Assembly: GCA_003367665.1 (NCBI GenBank)
Contig: QKXI01000016.1
Span: 26,467-90,466, forward strand
Origin: Leifsonia sp. ku-ls
GTDB taxonomy: Bacteria; Actinomycetota; Actinomycetes; Actinomycetales; Microbacteriaceae
Direction: 5' to 3'
DNA: 64,000 bases
Below, in pieces: positions 1 to 8,188 of this stretch. A program made the position numbers and the translations under genes. How positions within the stretch are numbered: the stretch's first letter is position 1; the number at the start of each line of letters is the position of its first letter. Under the pieces are notes generated by a model, which was not told the DNA's origin, made no database searches, and was given only the letters and a program-made list of their open reading frames with translations.

Positions 1-247
1 CGCTCATCACCGCGTTGACGGGGAAGTAGGCCCATTCCATGGTGTACGGGAAGGTCGAGTACGACCCCTGGTACGGGATGAACCCCTTCAGCGGGTTCGA
101 CTGCGGTTCGGAGCCGGCGGCCAGCGCCGTCCATCCCGGAGTGGAGGCGGCGGAGGGCGGCGGGGAGGCCGCTCCCAGGGCCGGCGCGGCCACGGCAGCC
201 GCCGCGAGGGCGAGCGTCGCGGCCATCGCGTGGATGATCCTCTTCAT
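1..247 (-). CDS. DUF4874/DUF4832-type secreted protein, N-terminal part
   Basis: Only the first 82 codons are inside the window; the gene runs off the left edge. It starts at ATG 247 behind an AGAGGAA ribosome site. The protein opens with a signal peptide (MKRIIHAM, then an Ala/Leu-rich core to about residue 28). Next comes the segment NPLKGFIPYQG followed by FPYTMEWAYFPVNAVM, which resembles the start of the DUF4874 domain usually paired with DUF4832 in secreted proteins of unknown, possibly glycosidase-like, function. Family assignment is from recognised motif wording only. It is divergent from the DUF1918 gene. Confidence 0.6.
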   Translation of the reverse strand, partial: MKRIIHAMAATLALAAAAVAAPALGAASPPPSAASTPGWTALAAGSEPQSNPLKGFIPYQGSYSTFPYTMEWAYFPVNAVMS

Positions 248-385
248 AGTGTTCCTCTCTGAACGCACGACGAGTGGTGTGCATAATTCTGCAACTTGCA
301 GTAATAAAGCACAATGGGCGGAATCCGGGGAGTTCCGCCCGACGGCACGACCGGCTTACCCTTCCCGTGAGGGAGGACGAGCATC

Positions 386-592
386 ATGCACGCGCACGTC
401 GGAGACTTCTTGGTCATCGCGTCCAACCACCTCGAAGGGCAGCGCCGGATCGGGCTCATCGAGGAGGTGCACGGCGAGGACGGCGCCCCGCCGTACCGGG
501 TGAAGTGGGAGGACGAGGAGCGCAGCACGCTCGTCATCCCCGGGTCGGACGCGCACATCGAGCACCGCGCCCAGGGGACGGCGGCCCGCTAG
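386..592 (+). CDS. DUF1918 domain protein
   Basis: Small 68-residue protein with the DUF1918 pattern: MHAHVGDFLVI at the start, then PPYRVKWEDEE and a closing LVIPGSDAHIEH. The family is a short SH3-like beta-barrel fold common in actinobacteria, with no established function. ATG 386 follows GAGGGAGGA at a good distance. It is convergent with the GH3 gene and overlaps its stop codon by 4 bases (589-592). Nothing in the sequence links it to sugar metabolism. Confidence 0.85.
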   Translation: MHAHVGDFLVIASNHLEGQRRIGLIEEVHGEDGAPPYRVKWEDEERSTLVIPGSDAHIEHRAQGTAAR

Positions 593-2970
593 CCGGCGTG
601 CCCCTGCACGAACCGGGAGGCGGCGATCTCGATCAGCTCCGCGTCCGGGACGAGCGGCGGGATGGTCGGGTCGTCGGGGAGCTGGACCGAGGCCGCGAGG
701 CGGATGTCCCGCGACGACGCGCCCACCTCGATGCGGAACTCGCCGCCCTCGCGCCGCCACAGTCCGGTGCGGCCGTCCGGCCGGATGGCCGCGGCGTCCC
801 AGTAGGCGAAGTCGCGGCTCTCCAGGGTGAACGCGACGCGCGCCGACTCCCCCGGCGCCAGCCGCACCTTTTCGAAGCCGCGCAGCTCGCGCCGTGGGCG
901 GTGCACCTCCGCGTCCGGATCGCCGACGTACAGCTGCACGACCTCCGCGCCGGCCCGGTCGCCGTCGTTGGTGACGGTCGCCGCGACCGCCACCGTCCCG
1001 GCCTCGGCGTCCACCACGTCCACCGCCAGGTCACGGTACGAGAAGGAGGTGTACGACAGGCCGTGACCGAAGGGGTAGCGCACCGCGCGGTGGAGCGCGT
1101 CGTACCAGCGGTAGCCGATGAAGACGCCCTCGCCGTACAGCACGGTGCCGCGCTCGCCGATCCAGTTCGGGAACCCGGGGGTGTCCTCCACGGCGAGCGG
1201 GAAGGTCTCCGCGGTCTTCCCCGACGGGTTCGTGCGGCCGAACAGCACGTCTGCCACCGCGTGGCCGGTGCCCTGCCCGCTAAGCCACGCCTCCACGATC
1301 GCGTCGACCCGGTCGTGCCAGGGGTCCATCGCCACCGGGGAGCCGTTCGAGAGCACGACGACGAGGGAGGCGCCGGTGCGGTCCCGCACGTCCGCCAGCC
1401 GGGAGAGCAGCGCGAGCTGGTCGGCCGGGAGGTCGAGCGAGTCCCGGTCGTTCGCCTCTTGCTCGTACGAGAGCGGCAGACCGGCGAAGACGACAATGGT
1501 GTCCGCCCGCTCGGCGACGGCGGCGGCCTCGTCGACCAGCCGCTCGGCCGCGGGCGAGAGCGGTCCGCGGCCGGCGCGCTGCACCGCCTCGGCGAGCTGC
1601 AGCTCCTTCGCCAGGGTCGCGGAGCGTCGGGCGACGTTCGGCCGGGCCACGTCGTGCCCGATCCCGTGTGCGGCGAGGATGGCCAGGTTGTCGTCCTGGT
1701 AGGCGTTCTTGGTGGCGTAGACGTAGCCGGGCGCGTACGCGACGCGGTCGCCCGCGATGGCACGGATCGCGTCGAGCGGGACGTCGATGCGCACCGGGTC
1801 GACGCCGGAGGAGCCGCCGCCCTGGATGCGGGCGTGCTCGGCGAACGCGCCGATCACGGCGATCGCGCCGTCACCCGACTCGGCGAGCGGGAGCACGGGC
1901 GCGGTGCGACCGGGGGCCGGTTCGTTGCGCAGGAGGGTGATGCACGCCGCGGCCGCCTCCCGCGCCAGGGCGTGGTGCTCGTCGGCGTGCAGGAGCCGCT
2001 GCTGCTCGTCCGTCAGCCGGTCGCCGGCGCGGTGGCCGAGCGCCATCACGGGACCGTCGACCCGATCCGGCCCCGGGTAGGCGCGCGCGACCAGCGCGAG
2101 CACGCGGCGAGCCGAGGCGTCCACGAGGGATGCGTCCAGCCGGCCGGCACGCACGGCCGCGACGACCTCCGCGTCGGTCCGCCCCTGCTCGCCCGGCATC
2201 TCCAGGTCGAGACCGGCCCGCAGCGCCGCGACGCGGTCGTGCACCGCGTTCCAGTCCGAGACCACCGCGCCGCGGAAGCCCCAGTCCTCGCGCAGCACCT
2301 CGGTCAGCAGCCAGTGGTTCTGCGACGCGTGCACGCCGAGCAGGCGGTTGTAGGAGCACATCACCGTCCACGGGTCGGCCTTCACCACCACGCGCTCGAA
2401 CGCCGGGAGGTAGATCTCGCGCAGCGTCCGCTCGTCGGCCACGACCGAGATCCGGGTGCGCTCGATCTCCTGGTTGTTGGCCGCGAAGTGCTTGAGGGAC
2501 GTGCCGACGCCGGTCGACTGGACGCCCTGGACGTAGGCGGCGCCGAGCTCGCCGGCGTGCAGCGGGTCCTCGGAGAAGTACTCGAAGTTGCGTCCGCAGA
2601 GCGGCGAGCGCTTCATGTTCACGCCCGGCCCGAGCACGACCTGCACGCCCTCGGCCGCGGCCTCCTCGCCGATGGCCGCGCCGACCCGCCGCGTCAGCTC
2701 ACGATCCCAGGAGGCGCCCATCGCGGAAGCCGTCGGAAAGCCGGTGGCGGGGACCCAGACCATGTCGACCCCGGTCTCCTTGCGCAGGCCATGCGGACCG
2801 TCGCCCACCTCGATCGCCGGCACCGGGGCGGGCAGCCCCGGTCGGTCGATCGCCTGCGTGAACCAGTCGTCCACCCCGGAGAGCAGCGACGCCTTCTCCT
2901 CCAGGGTGAGGGCGGCGAGGGTCTCCTCGACGTCGAACGGCGGGATGGGCACGGTCGGCTCCCCGCTCAC
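589..2970 (-). CDS. glycoside hydrolase family 3 (BglX-like beta-glycosidase), cytoplasmic
   Basis: A 793-residue GH3 enzyme expected to release a terminal beta-linked sugar. The N-terminal TIM barrel contains the LKHFAANNQE motif and the nucleophile region VVSDWNAV (Asp239). The C-terminal alpha/beta sandwich and fibronectin-III-like domain follow (VTNDGDRAGAEVVQLYV, GFEKV, ending near residue 760). No signal peptide is visible, so it probably acts on sugars already imported by the adjacent ABC transporter. The start chosen is GTG 2970, which overlaps the stop of the NagB-like gene (GTGA); an in-frame extension to 3030 would lie inside that gene and is Arg/Pro-rich. It is the last gene of the minus-strand sugar operon. 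The exact substrate (glucoside or amino-sugar) cannot be read from the sequence. Confidence 0.9.
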   Translation of the reverse strand: MSGEPTVPIPPFDVEETLAALTLEEKASLLSGVDDWFTQAIDRPGLPAPVPAIEVGDGPHGLRKETGVDMVWVPATGFPTASAMGASWDRELTRRVGAAIGEEAAAEGVQVVLGPGVNMKRSPLCGRNFEYFSEDPLHAGELGAAYVQGVQSTGVGTSLKHFAANNQEIERTRISVVADERTLREIYLPAFERVVVKADPWTVMCSYNRLLGVHASQNHWLLTEVLREDWGFRGAVVSDWNAVHDRVAALRAGLDLEMPGEQGRTDAEVVAAVRAGRLDASLVDASARRVLALVARAYPGPDRVDGPVMALGHRAGDRLTDEQQRLLHADEHHALAREAAAACITLLRNEPAPGRTAPVLPLAESGDGAIAVIGAFAEHARIQGGGSSGVDPVRIDVPLDAIRAIAGDRVAYAPGYVYATKNAYQDDNLAILAAHGIGHDVARPNVARRSATLAKELQLAEAVQRAGRGPLSPAAERLVDEAAAVAERADTIVVFAGLPLSYEQEANDRDSLDLPADQLALLSRLADVRDRTGASLVVVLSNGSPVAMDPWHDRVDAIVEAWLSGQGTGHAVADVLFGRTNPSGKTAETFPLAVEDTPGFPNWIGERGTVLYGEGVFIGYRWYDALHRAVRYPFGHGLSYTSFSYRDLAVDVVDAEAGTVAVAATVTNDGDRAGAEVVQLYVGDPDAEVHRPRRELRGFEKVRLAPGESARVAFTLESRDFAYWDAAAIRPDGRTGLWRREGGEFRIEVGASSRDIRLAASVQLPDDPTIPPLVPDAELIEIAASRFVQGHAG

Positions 2971-3773
2971 AGCGCGGTCTGCAGCAGGCCGGCGGCGCTC
3001 CGGTCCACGAGGAACCGCGGCGACGCGCACTGGGTGAAGATGGTCGCCGGCCAGTCCGGCTCGTACGCCTCCGCGGCGGCGAGCCGGCGCACGGTCGACT
3101 GCTTGTGCTCGCCGGTGACGACCATGATGACCGCGCGGGAGAGCTCCCGGATGGTGCGGATGCCGACGGTCACGCCGTAGCGCGGCGCCTCGTCGAGGCT
3201 GCGGAGCGTCGGGAACGTGGCCAGGTTGTCCCGGCGGGTGTCGTCGCCCAGCGCGACGACACGCGTGACGGTGTCGGCCGCGGCGCCGACCGGGTTGAGC
3301 GCGACGTGCCCGTCGGAGGCGCCGGAGGCCAGCAGGAACAGGTCGATGCCCCCGGCCGCCTCGAGGGCGCGGTCGTAGTCGCCGTCGGCGGCGCGCGGGT
3401 CCGGGGCCCAGAGGTTCTCCGCGGGGATGCGGTGCCCGGGCAGCGCCGCCTGGTTCAGCCGGTCCAGGATGTCGCGCCGCCCGAACCCGACGCAGCTGTG
3501 CGGCAGTGCCGGGTCGACGGCGTGGAAGCCGTCGGCGGCACGCTCGACGTACTCGTCCATCAGCGCGACGACCACGTGGCTGAGGTCCAAGGCGCGCTCG
3601 GCCGCGATCGCCGCGAGCTGCTCGTATGTGGTCAGCGGGCTGCGGCCGCTCGGGCAGCCGAGAACGAACGTGCGGCCCTCCGCCGACGCGGCGGCGATCC
3701 CGTCGGCGATCTGCGCGGCGGCGGCGCGGCCGACGTCGTCCGGGGTGTCGAGGATTTCAGGCGCGATGCGCAT
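2967..3773 (-). CDS. glucosamine-6-phosphate deaminase-like (NagB family)
   Basis: A 268-residue protein of the NagB/6-phosphogluconolactonase fold. The phosphate-binding loop LGCPSGRSPLTTY is at residues 38-50 and the catalytic-base motif MDEYV has Asp73. The Asp-His motif is DGHVALNP (Asp154, His156). In classical NagB this last motif reads DGHIAFNEP; here a Pro stands where the Glu of the Asp-His-Glu relay is expected, so activity or substrate may differ. The gene lies between the permease (54-base gap) and the GH3 gene (4-base overlap), suggesting it acts on the 6-phosphate of an imported amino-sugar. A sugar-phosphate isomerase role is the alternative. Confidence 0.8.
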   Translation of the reverse strand: MRIAPEILDTPDDVGRAAAAQIADGIAAASAEGRTFVLGCPSGRSPLTTYEQLAAIAAERALDLSHVVVALMDEYVERAADGFHAVDPALPHSCVGFGRRDILDRLNQAALPGHRIPAENLWAPDPRAADGDYDRALEAAGGIDLFLLASGASDGHVALNPVGAAADTVTRVVALGDDTRRDNLATFPTLRSLDEAPRYGVTVGIRTIRELSRAVIMVVTGEHKQSTVRRLAAAEAYEPDWPATIFTQCASPRFLVDRSAAGLLQTAL

Positions 3774-3827
3774 CGGGACTCCTTGTCTGGGGTGAGGGGT
3801 CGGGCTCGGGCGGCGGGACGTGCCCGC

Positions 3828-4640
3828 TCACTCCTTGATCGCGCCGTTGAGCACGCCGCTGATGAAGTGCCGCTGGAAGAACGCGTAGAGGACGAGCACG
3901 GGCACCGCGACGATGATCGAGCCCGCGGCCAGCAGGTTCACGTCGAGCGTGTTCTTGCCCTGGAAGACGCCGAGGGCCAGCGTCGCCGGCTGGAGCGACG
4001 GGTCCGCGATGAAGACGAGCGACAGGAAGAAGTCGTTCCAGGTCCACATGAACGACAGCAGGGCGAGCGTCAGCACGGCCGGGCGCGAGATCGGCAGCAG
4101 GATCTGCCACAGGATGCGCCACGACCGGGCGCCGTCCATCTCGGCCGCCTCGATCAGCGACGCCGGGACCGCGCGGAAGGTCGCCCGCATCCAGAACGCC
4201 CCGAAGGGCACTCCCATCCCGATCTGGATGATGATGAGGCCCAGCCACGAGTTGGTCAGCCCCATCGCCTGGAACGTGTAGTACAGCGGGATGATGAACA
4301 CCTCGGCGGAGATCATCAGGCCGAACAGGATGAGCGGGAACAGCACGCGCTGGCCGGCCACCCCGAGCACGCCGAAGGCGAAGCCGGAGAGGACGGCCAG
4401 CACCACCTGACCGGCGACGGCGCCGACGGTGATGACGGCGGAGGCGAACATCGCCGGACCGAAACCGCCGGCGTTCCAGGCGGTCGCGAAGTTGCTCCAC
4501 TGCGGGTGCAGCAGGTCGAGCTGGCCGCTGCGCGCCGGACTCAGGGCGGTGAGCAGGAACCACCCCACCGGGAAGAGCACGAAGATCGAGACGAGGATCA
4601 GCACGGAGTGGTTCAGCACGCGCTCGGCGCGGGAGATCAT
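3828..4640 (-). CDS. carbohydrate ABC transporter permease (MalG type)
   Basis: A 270-residue inner-membrane permease of the CUT1 sugar transporter class. The first membrane segment is at residues 11-31, about six are visible in all, and the ATPase-contacting EAA loop reads EAAEMDGARSWRILWQ. ATG 4640 overlaps the stop of the MalF-type partner (ATGA), so the two are translationally coupled. A much longer reading frame continues upstream but is only the off-frame shadow of the partner and the binding-protein gene. Its ATP-hydrolysing subunit is absent from the window. Confidence 0.93.
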   Translation of the reverse strand: MISRAERVLNHSVLILVSIFVLFPVGWFLLTALSPARSGQLDLLHPQWSNFATAWNAGGFGPAMFASAVITVGAVAGQVVLAVLSGFAFGVLGVAGQRVLFPLILFGLMISAEVFIIPLYYTFQAMGLTNSWLGLIIIQIGMGVPFGAFWMRATFRAVPASLIEAAEMDGARSWRILWQILLPISRPAVLTLALLSFMWTWNDFFLSLVFIADPSLQPATLALGVFQGKNTLDVNLLAAGSIIVAVPVLVLYAFFQRHFISGVLNGAIKE

Positions 4641-5605
4641 GCGTTCTTCTCCTCGGAGAGACGGGTGATGACGACGGCGACCACCAGGCAGACGACCGCG
4701 AGGATGATGCCGATCGCCGCGGCCATCCCGACGTCCGGGTTGAGGAACGCCTTGCGGTAGAGCAGCAGCGCGGGCGTCGTGGTGGAGCTGCCCGGACCGC
4801 CCTGCGTGGTCACCCAGACCAGGTCGAAGGCGCGCAGCGCCCCGGTGACGGTGAGGGTGAGGGCGACCGCCACCTGACCTTTGAGGCTCGGCAGCGTGAT
4901 CGAGAAGAACTCGCGGATCGGGCCGGCGCCGTCGATGCGCGCCTGCTCGAAGAGCTCGTTCGGCACCGCCGCGACCCCGGCGACGAAGAGGACCATGCAC
5001 AGGCCCATCGCGGTCCACGTGCCGATGACACCGAGGGCCGGGAGGGCCCAGGTGAAGTCGCCGAGCCAGTTCTTCGCCAGTTCGCCGAGCCCGACCGCGC
5101 GCAGCGCCGAGTTGAGCGGGCCGTCCGGGCCGTAGATGCGCTTCCAGATGACCGCGACGACGACGCTGGTGAGCACCTGCGGGAGGAACAGCAGCCAGCG
5201 GTAGACGCCGCTCCCGGTCATCTTGCCGCGGCCGAGCAGGGCCGCGGAGAGCAGGCCGAGCGCGATCGGGATGAGCGCGAAGAAGACGACGAGCACGAGC
5301 ACGTGGCCGAGCGACTCCAGCAGCGCCGGGTCGGTGAAGAACGAGACATAGTTGCCGATGCCGACCCAGGTGGCCGCGCTCACGCCGTCCCAGCGGTAGA
5401 AGGAGTAGTTGACGCTCTGCAGGATCGGCACGAGCACCACGAACCCGTAGAACGCCAGGGCCGGGGCCGCGAAGGCGAGGCCGAGCCAGCGGCGCCGGCG
5501 CGCCCGCGGCGACAGCCCCCGGGCGCGGGACCGGGACGACCGGTCGCGCGCCGCCGGCGCAGCGGCCGGGGCGTCCGGCCGCTGCACCAGTTGCGAGGAG
5601 GACAT
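4637..5605 (-). CDS. carbohydrate ABC transporter permease (MalF type)
   Basis: A 322-residue membrane permease. A basic cytoplasmic N-terminus (Arg-rich to about residue 40) precedes the first membrane segment (LGLAFAAPALAFYGFVV). The EAA loop reads EQARIDGAGPIREFFSITLP. It pairs with the MalG-type permease it overlaps and lies 6 bases after the binding-protein gene, in the standard CUT1 order binding protein, MalF, MalG. Confidence 0.93.
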   Translation of the reverse strand: MSSSQLVQRPDAPAAAPAARDRSSRSRARGLSPRARRRRWLGLAFAAPALAFYGFVVLVPILQSVNYSFYRWDGVSAATWVGIGNYVSFFTDPALLESLGHVLVLVVFFALIPIALGLLSAALLGRGKMTGSGVYRWLLFLPQVLTSVVVAVIWKRIYGPDGPLNSALRAVGLGELAKNWLGDFTWALPALGVIGTWTAMGLCMVLFVAGVAAVPNELFEQARIDGAGPIREFFSITLPSLKGQVAVALTLTVTGALRAFDLVWVTTQGGPGSSTTTPALLLYRKAFLNPDVGMAAAIGIILAVVCLVVAVVITRLSEEKNA

Positions 5606-5611
5606 CCGCTC

Positions 5612-6964
5612 TCAGCCCTTCCGCTGCGCCTGGAAGGCGTCGTAGTCCTTCTGCCCGGCCTCGGCGAGCTGCTTCGGCGTCACCTGGCCGGCGTACAGCT
5701 GCTGCAGCTGGCCGCCGATGGTGTCGAGCATCGTCGGCGTGGACCAGTCGAAGTAGGGCGTGTAGCCGTTGCTCTTGTCGAGCGACTGCTGCGCGGCGAT
5801 CTCGGTCGCGAGCTCCCCGTTGCCCGACGGGATGTCGAGGCCGGAGTGCAGCAGCGGGAGGAAGCCGTGGTCGACCGCCGCCTGCGCGGAGGCCTTGCCC
5901 GCCATGAAGTCGAGGAAGGCCGCCGCGGCGTCCGGGTTCTTCGACTTGGAGGAGATGGCGAGGTTGGCGGCGGAGGCGCCGGTGCCGACGACCTTCCCGC
6001 CCTCGACCTGCGGCAGCTGCACGTAGCCGAACTCCTGGTTCTGCGCCTCCGAGAAGGCCAGCGACCCGGTGTACTCGAACCGGAAGGCGGCCTTGCCGGA
6101 GAGGAACTCGTTCTGCGCGTCGGCGTACTGGATGCCGGCGTAGTTCGGGGTGAACCAGCCGTCGTCCGCCCACTTCTTGACGTCGGTCGCGGCCTGGACG
6201 ATCCCGGTGTCGGTGATCGGGACGTCGCCGCTGGAGTAGACGAAGTCGCCGATCTTGTCGGCCGCGGCGTACAGGTTCTGCAGGGCGAACAGGATCGACG
6301 TGGACGACCCCTTGTCCTGCGAGCCGTACGCGATGGGCACCTGGCCGGCCGCCTTGACCGCCGCCGCGTCCTTCTCGAAGTCGGCGAGCGTCTTCGGCAC
6401 CGGCAGACCGAGCCGGTCGAGGATCGTCTTGTTGTAGTACAGGCCGATCAGCGACGACCGCGCGGCGGGCGTGGCGAACAGCGAACCAGTGCCCATCTCC
6501 TTGCCGTCCGGGGTGAACTCGGTCTGCCGGGCGATGGTGTCGGGGAACTCCTTGTCCCAGCCGTAGAGCTTGGAGTAGGCGTCGAGGTTCAGGATGCGGC
6601 CACCCTTGGCGAGCGTGCCCATGGCCGACCAGCCGTTGTTGACCAGGGCGATGTCGGGCCCGTTCGGGTCCGCGAGGCGCAGGCCGACCGTGTTGTTGAC
6701 CTGACCCCAGTCCTGCGTCGTGCGCTTGATGGTGATGTTCGGGTGCTGCTTCTCGAACTCCGCGACGACCGAGTCCATCCACTTGCCCTCGTCGTTCTGC
6801 CAGAAGTCGAGGATCTTGAGGGTCACGTCCTTGCCGGACACGTCTTTGGAGACGGGACGGGACGATGCGTCCGCCGCCGTCGATCCACCCGGTGCGCACG
6901 CCGCCAGGCCCAGAGCCAGACCGGCCGCCAGAGCGACCGCTCCGACGATGTGACGCTTCTTCAT
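5612..6964 (-). CDS. extracellular sugar-binding lipoprotein of ABC transporter
   Basis: A 450-residue solute-binding protein of the MalE-like family 1. ATG 6964 begins a lipoprotein signal (MKKRHIVGAVAL) with lipobox LAAC and lipidated Cys23, so the mature protein should be anchored outside the membrane. Typical segments are ITIKRTTQDWGQ, YYNKTILDRLGL and a C-terminal KDYDAFQAQRKG. The frame stays open 108 bases upstream of this ATG, but that stretch covers the promoter region and is not signal-like. First gene of the operon that also carries the two permeases, the NagB-like protein and GH3. The ligand is unknown, possibly a beta-linked disaccharide or chito-oligosaccharide. Confidence 0.92.
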   Translation of the reverse strand: MKKRHIVGAVALAAGLALGLAACAPGGSTAADASSRPVSKDVSGKDVTLKILDFWQNDEGKWMDSVVAEFEKQHPNITIKRTTQDWGQVNNTVGLRLADPNGPDIALVNNGWSAMGTLAKGGRILNLDAYSKLYGWDKEFPDTIARQTEFTPDGKEMGTGSLFATPAARSSLIGLYYNKTILDRLGLPVPKTLADFEKDAAAVKAAGQVPIAYGSQDKGSSTSILFALQNLYAAADKIGDFVYSSGDVPITDTGIVQAATDVKKWADDGWFTPNYAGIQYADAQNEFLSGKAAFRFEYTGSLAFSEAQNQEFGYVQLPQVEGGKVVGTGASAANLAISSKSKNPDAAAAFLDFMAGKASAQAAVDHGFLPLLHSGLDIPSGNGELATEIAAQQSLDKSNGYTPYFDWSTPTMLDTIGGQLQQLYAGQVTPKQLAEAGQKDYDAFQAQRKG

Positions 6965-7036
6965 TCGAGTCTCCCTTAACCCGTGCCGTGTGTTCACGCC
7001 GCGGTTCGGCGCGGGAGCAACGCTATTCTTAACCAG

Positions 7037-7183
7037 CTCAGTTAGTCCACTTGGCGCGGAATTATCAACCATCTGCCCAACTGGTCCGCTGATGGCGGCG
7101 GTCAGATCCGGCCTTCGGCGCGAATCTAGAGTGGACCAGTGCGGGAAATGGTTGTTAATCGCGTCGAAACTGGTGCAACTGGG
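7037..7183. promoter_or_regulatory. symmetric divergent promoter/operator region
   Basis: The two divergent promoters carry the same parts at identical spacing. Toward the kinase: GGACCAGT (7133-7140), 7 bases, ATGGTTGTTAA (7148-7158), then 8 bases after the putative -10 GTTAAT the word AACTGGTGCAACTGGG (7168-7183). Toward the binding protein, read on the minus strand: GGACCAGT (7087-7080), 7 bases, ATGGTTGATAA (7072-7062), then 8 bases after -10 GATAAT the related AAGTGGACTAACTGAG (7052-7037). GGACC would sit near -35 and the last word near the start of transcription, a repressor-like position. The likely regulator is the nearby GntR protein. Confidence 0.7.
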
Positions 7184-7249
7184 CTTCCGTTGGCTAGCGT
7201 GAACGGGTCGCCGGAGCAGGCGACAGCCGGATCACACGAGGCGGAGCGA

Positions 7250-8158
7250 ATGGCGCAGGCGGCAGGCATCGACATCGGCGGGACGAAGACCCACATCGTC
7301 GTCTGCGACGTCGACGAACCCGGCACCCGCCGCGAGCTGGTGCTGCCGTCGGCGGACTGGCGCACCGGACTGGGCGACGCCGAAGCCGACGCCCGCGGGC
7401 TCAGCCGGCTGCTCGTCGAACGCTTCGGTGCCGAGCTCCGCACGGCGTCGATCGCCGTTGGAGCGCACGGCTGCGAGAACACGCAGCAGTGCCGCGACTT
7501 GGAACAGGCGCTGGGCGCCCACCTCGACGGCCCCGTGCTCGTCGTCAACGACTCCGAGCTCCTCGCTCCTGCGATGGGCGCGGAGAACGCGATCGGCGTC
7601 GTCGTCGGCACCGGCTCCATCGCCACCGCGCGCGACGCGGACGGCGAGCTGGTGAGCGCGGGCGGCTGGGGCTGGCTGCTCGGGGACGAGGGCAGCGCCG
7701 CAGGCCTCGTCCGGGAGGCCACCCGCGCCGTGCTCGACCGCCGCGACCGCGGAGAGCCCCTCGACGCGCTCGGCCGGCGGCTCCTCACGGCGTTCGCCGC
7801 GGCGGACGGCGACGAGCTCGCGCTCGCGGTCACCGAGGCCGGTTCGGCGGAGGCGCTCGGCGCCGCGGCGCCCGAGGTCTTCGCCGCCGCGAACGACGGC
7901 TCCGAGGCGGCCGCCGCCGTCATCCGCGACGCCGGCGACCACCTGGCCCGCCTGGTCGACCGGCTGATCCGCCGCGGCATCCGCGCCGACTCCGTGGTCG
8001 CCGGCGGCTCGGTGGTCGAACGCCAGTCGCGCCTTCAGGAGACCTTCGCCTCAGCCCTCGCCGTCCAGCGTCCCGGCCTCCCGCTGACGATCCTCGACCG
8101 GCCGCCCGTCGAGGGCGCCGTCGCCCGGGCGCGCGGCCTCGCGGTCGGCATCCCCTGA
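7250..8158 (+). CDS. BadF/BadG-type sugar kinase (N-acetylglucosamine kinase-like)
   Basis: A 302-residue ASKHA-fold kinase. The N-terminal phosphate loop reads GIDIGGTKTHIVV, the second reads VVVGTGSIATA, and the GGWGWLLGDEGSA segment is typical of eukaryote-like N-acetylglucosamine kinases in the BadF/BadG/BcrA/BcrD family. ATG 7250 after GAGGCGGAG is preferred; an in-frame GTG at 7139 would place the operator inside the coding region. It probably phosphorylates the imported sugar in the cytoplasm before NagB-like processing. It precedes the GH4 gene by 30 bases and is divergent from the transport operon. It is a paralogue of the kinase at 15349. Confidence 0.85.
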   Translation: MAQAAGIDIGGTKTHIVVCDVDEPGTRRELVLPSADWRTGLGDAEADARGLSRLLVERFGAELRTASIAVGAHGCENTQQCRDLEQALGAHLDGPVLVVNDSELLAPAMGAENAIGVVVGTGSIATARDADGELVSAGGWGWLLGDEGSAAGLVREATRAVLDRRDRGEPLDALGRRLLTAFAAADGDELALAVTEAGSAEALGAAAPEVFAAANDGSEAAAAVIRDAGDHLARLVDRLIRRGIRADSVVAGGSVVERQSRLQETFASALAVQRPGLPLTILDRPPVEGAVARARGLAVGIP

Positions 8159-8188
8159 CCATCACCACACGATCGGAGACATCCACCC

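Noticed and set aside
274-3180. A 968-codon plus-strand frame across the GH3 and NagB-like genes
   Set aside because: Low-complexity Arg/His/Gly-rich translation typical of antisense frames in high-GC DNA; the opposite strand has full-length recognised enzymes.
3828-6899. A 1023-codon frame suggesting a fused permease protein
   Set aside because: Only its last 270 codons are the MalG-type permease; the upstream part is an out-of-frame reading of the MalF-type and binding-protein genes.
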